This document shows, one piece after another, positions 61,459-64,000 of a stretch of 64,000 bases of DNA. The position numbers were made by a program, and so were the translations under genes. Every line of letters starts with the position of its first letter. The first letter of the stretch is position 1. The DNA comes from Vespula vulgaris (lineage: Eukaryota; Arthropoda; Insecta; Hymenoptera; Vespidae): NCBI RefSeq assembly GCF_905475345.1, contig NC_066608.1, forward strand, positions 310,001-374,000, given 5' to 3'. The notes under the pieces are model-generated. The model was not told the DNA's origin. It did no database searches and saw only the letters and a list, made by a program, of their open reading frames with translations.

Positions 61459-61760
61459 TAATGAAATCTGAACCAATGAAAACAAACGTCATTAAAAAAC
61501 AACTAGTCCATACATAATTAACAAATAATATAAATATCAGCAAGATTAGATCAAATTTCGTGTCATTGAACACGTTGGCACATTTGGACAAATCTACAAT
61601 TTACTAATAAAATCTAAAGAAATGATAACAAACGTCATTAAAAAGTAACTTGAACGCACATAATCAACAAATAATAAAATGTTAGCAAGTTAGATCAAAT
61701 TTCGCGTCATTGAACACGTTGGCACATTTGGGCAGATTTACAAATTACTATAGTTGAGTA
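61459..61760. repeat. Two-copy tandem repeat, about 145-bp unit
   Basis: Shared blocks include AACAAACGTCATTAAAAA (61481 and 61627) and CATTGAACACGTTGGCACAT (61564 and 61708), giving a period of 144-146 bases. The copies differ by scattered substitutions and small indels. Confidence 0.85.
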
Positions 61761-62357
61761 GTCTCGTTTTCACAGAGTATAAAATAGAAATATTAACATA
61801 AATAAAAGATTCTCTAAATGACTTTCTTTCCAAATTGTGATATGAAATATTATCTTGGCTTATATAATATTAATATTTATCTAAAAACAGATTTTGAGTG
61901 CAGTTAAAAATGTCCAAAAGCTAATCATAGAAATCGAACTGAATCAATAGTACCACCTTAAGAAAACTTCTGGGAAGTTTTATTTCAAAGATGATAATTT
62001 ATGCAAGGATCTCTTTTGGATTTTATTAGAAAATTTTTATTTTTATGCATCAACTATTCTAGAAAAAAAGAAAAAGAAAAAAAAACATTTTATGAGACCA
62101 TTTTTTTCGAGGAACTAATATGTACAATTTATACAATACAGATATATAATGTCAAAACAAATATAATAATAAATATATTAAGTAATAAAATAATCTATCT
62201 ATATCTCCACTGAGATACAAAAAAGAGAAAATATGAAAAATGGAAAAGATCATCATAGAACGTAATAAATTTTAATTGAATTAAAAATACAGCCATTAGC
62301 TCGACAGTACTTGCATTAATTGAATTAGTCACATATTGCAAGTAATATCGATTACCA

Positions 62358-62398
62358 GGTCTCACCACTTGGAGGTTGCTGTATATGGAGACCCGCGG
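62358..62398. repeat. Isolated GC-rich inverted repeat
   Basis: GGTCTC (62358-62363) and GAGACC (62388-62393) could form a stem around a 24-base loop, followed by CCGCGG. It stands out in very AT-rich DNA. It matches no RNA family I recognise. Confidence 0.4.
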
Positions 62399-62699
62399 GC
62401 TATGACTCTATTGTTAATGCCAAATAGTTCAAAATCAATTATATAGAATCATTATTATTACACATTCAATAGTAATTATTATAATTTGGAAAAAACAAAA
62501 TCGCGAAACGAATCAAAATTTTTGTTCAATCAATTAAGATCAGACGAAAATTTATGAATCCGTTTAATATCGACCTACCTACCCGATAAACGCGAGGAAA
62601 TATGATGAAAATGAAAATAAAACGCATTACTAATCACATTAGCACATACCCTATAAACATTACAATACATAATAGAATACATATAATAGTTTTATATAA

Positions 62700-63240
62700 T
62701 GAAACAGTCCCCTGTGAACATAAAAAAACATTTGAACCTTTTTATAATTAAATAAGAAGAAATAAAAATAACATGCGAGATTTATATAATAAATCAGCAA
62801 TCACCTGTAAATATAAATATTTCATAATTGAACAAAAAGCAATCGAAATAAGGTCCGACCTTCATATAAGAAATCAACAGTCACCTGTGAACATAAAACA
62901 TCTAAAATATTTCATAATTAAATAAGAAGAAATAAAATAATATGCGAGATTTATATAATAAATCAGCAATCACCTGTAAATATAAATATTTCATAATTAA
63001 ACAAAAAGCAATCAAAATAAGGTCCGAACTTCATATAAGAAATCAACAGTCACCTGTGAACATAAAACATCTAAAATATTTCATAATTAAATAAAAAGCA
63101 ATCCAAAGGTGTGAACTTCATATAATAAATTAGCAGTCATCTGTGAACATAAAACATGTAAATCATTTCAATATAAACAATATGTAAATTTTATATAATG
63201 AAGAAACAACCTGTGGATATAAGAAATTTATAATTTTATT
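62700..63240. repeat. Satellite-like array with ~80-90-bp monomers and 168-bp dimers
   Basis: The core CCTGTGAACAT / CCTGTAAATAT recurs at 62711, 62805, 62884, 62973, 63053, 63140 (variant) and 63210. Spacings alternate between about 80 and 90, and every second unit matches best: 62805 to 62973 is 168 bases, 62884 to 63053 is 169. Units also share TTTCATAATTAAA and CAAAAAGCAATC. Confidence 0.8.
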
Positions 63241-64000
63241 AGTTTCTGAAAATAAAACATATTAAAATAAGAATTATTTTATACACACATATACATGCAC
63301 ATATACATATCTCATAAACGAAAAGAACAACCAATGAAAAGTGGAATCGAATCAATGGAGCCAATTTAGATGATACCTCCTGAAACAGAAATTAACTATG
63401 TTTAGTTAAAATTCGTTTAATATTTTAAACGAAAAAAAAAAAATGATTACAAACAATGTATCCTTCATTGTTTCTTATTTTTTATAATTCCGATTCTTCA
63501 TTCGTCATCAATAATTAATTAGATCTCCACATTATTATTTTGCTATAATTTTTTGTTGATTAAAGCACCTGAGAAACCTGAAACAAAAATTTTGCATGAT
63601 GAATTCATAATCTTTATCAATTTATTTTTATGTCATACACTATGATAGTATGACAAATTTTGGAAGATTATTTTCAAAACTGTTGTTAGTACTCACTGAT
63701 ATATAAAAGGATATTTTGCAATATTTAATCTTGAAAATTGAAAACGACCTCTCTGTAACAGAAAACTATATAAAAGGGCATGTGTGGAAAGACAAAATTT
63801 TTATTTACGATCTATGGACAAATATTTTCATAATTTTGATAATTTAATAAGTAAAAAATTGTATACATATATATTTCACCATAGATTGTAATGCTCAAAA
63901 AAAAAAAAAAAATAAAAAATAAAGTATTAAAATGGCCATAAAATTGGCACTGAATATGTCGAATTCTCAATGTATTAGAAAATAGGTTTTACATTTAAAT

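Larger units (their letters stand above)
61154..64000. other. AT-rich intergenic DNA with tandem repeats
   Basis: This very AT-rich region lies upstream of BET1. It contains the two repeat arrays listed separately and an isolated GC-rich inverted repeat at 62358-62398. No coding sequence is supported. Confidence 0.55.

Noticed and set aside
1..64000. tRNA, rRNA, CRISPR arrays, transposons or viral remnants
   Set aside because: I saw no tRNA box A/B pairs in the right spacing, no rRNA, no regularly spaced spacer array, and no transposase or viral protein remnants. Diverged repeats could be missed without a search.

Overview
The window looks like an insect chromosome segment, most likely from a hymenopteran. 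Support comes from an arthropod microRNA (mir-315), a ZAD-type C2H2 zinc-finger gene (a class expanded in insects), short introns with canonical GT-AG ends, and a sharp mosaic of very AT-rich gene-bearing DNA and more GC-rich, CpG-rich gene-poor DNA. No species is assigned. All gene models were spliced by eye from open frames, GT-AG sites, phase consistency and protein-family resemblance; no alignment or expression data were used.

Layout. 1-10.1 kb is GC- and CpG-rich DNA full of GA/CT microsatellites with no gene I can support. 10.1-10.95 kb is a CpG-rich island, probably a promoter. 11.5-14.9 kb (-) holds a sororin/dalmatian-like cohesion factor. 16.5-20.4 kb (-) holds an aftiphilin-like clathrin/AP-1 adaptor. 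21.3-23.6 kb (-) holds a ZAD plus multi-C2H2 zinc-finger protein. 25.6-26.4 kb (+) holds heterochromatin protein 1. 27.1-30.0 kb (-) holds CEBPZ/Noc1. 31.7-34.0 kb (+) holds a TMEM47-like claudin-superfamily protein with a possible second first exon. 37.4-38.8 kb (+) holds CRELD. 39-56.7 kb is a gene desert, AT-rich to about 42.9 kb and then CpG-rich and microsatellite-rich; it contains the mir-315 hairpin near 53.3 kb and a short candidate peptide ORF near 45.5 kb. 56.8-58.6 kb (+) holds THUMPD3, 58.8-60.0 kb (-) RPF1 and 60.7-61.2 kb (-) the SNARE BET1. 61.4-63.3 kb carries two small tandem-repeat arrays in AT-rich DNA.

The protein-coding genes are mostly housekeeping: cohesion (sororin), heterochromatin (HP1), ribosome biogenesis (CEBPZ, RPF1), tRNA modification (THUMPD3) and the early secretory or endosomal pathway (BET1, aftiphilin, CRELD). 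They are compact, lie in AT-rich blocks, and often face each other convergently (HP1/CEBPZ, THUMPD3/RPF1). The desert around mir-315 has the contrasting composition and may be regulatory territory. The most useful leads are the mir-315 desert with its candidate micropeptide, a frame-preserving cassette exon in aftiphilin carrying a clathrin-box-like motif, an alternative TMEM47 N-terminus, paired E-boxes at two translation-related genes, and CTCF-like motifs between the gene block and the desert.
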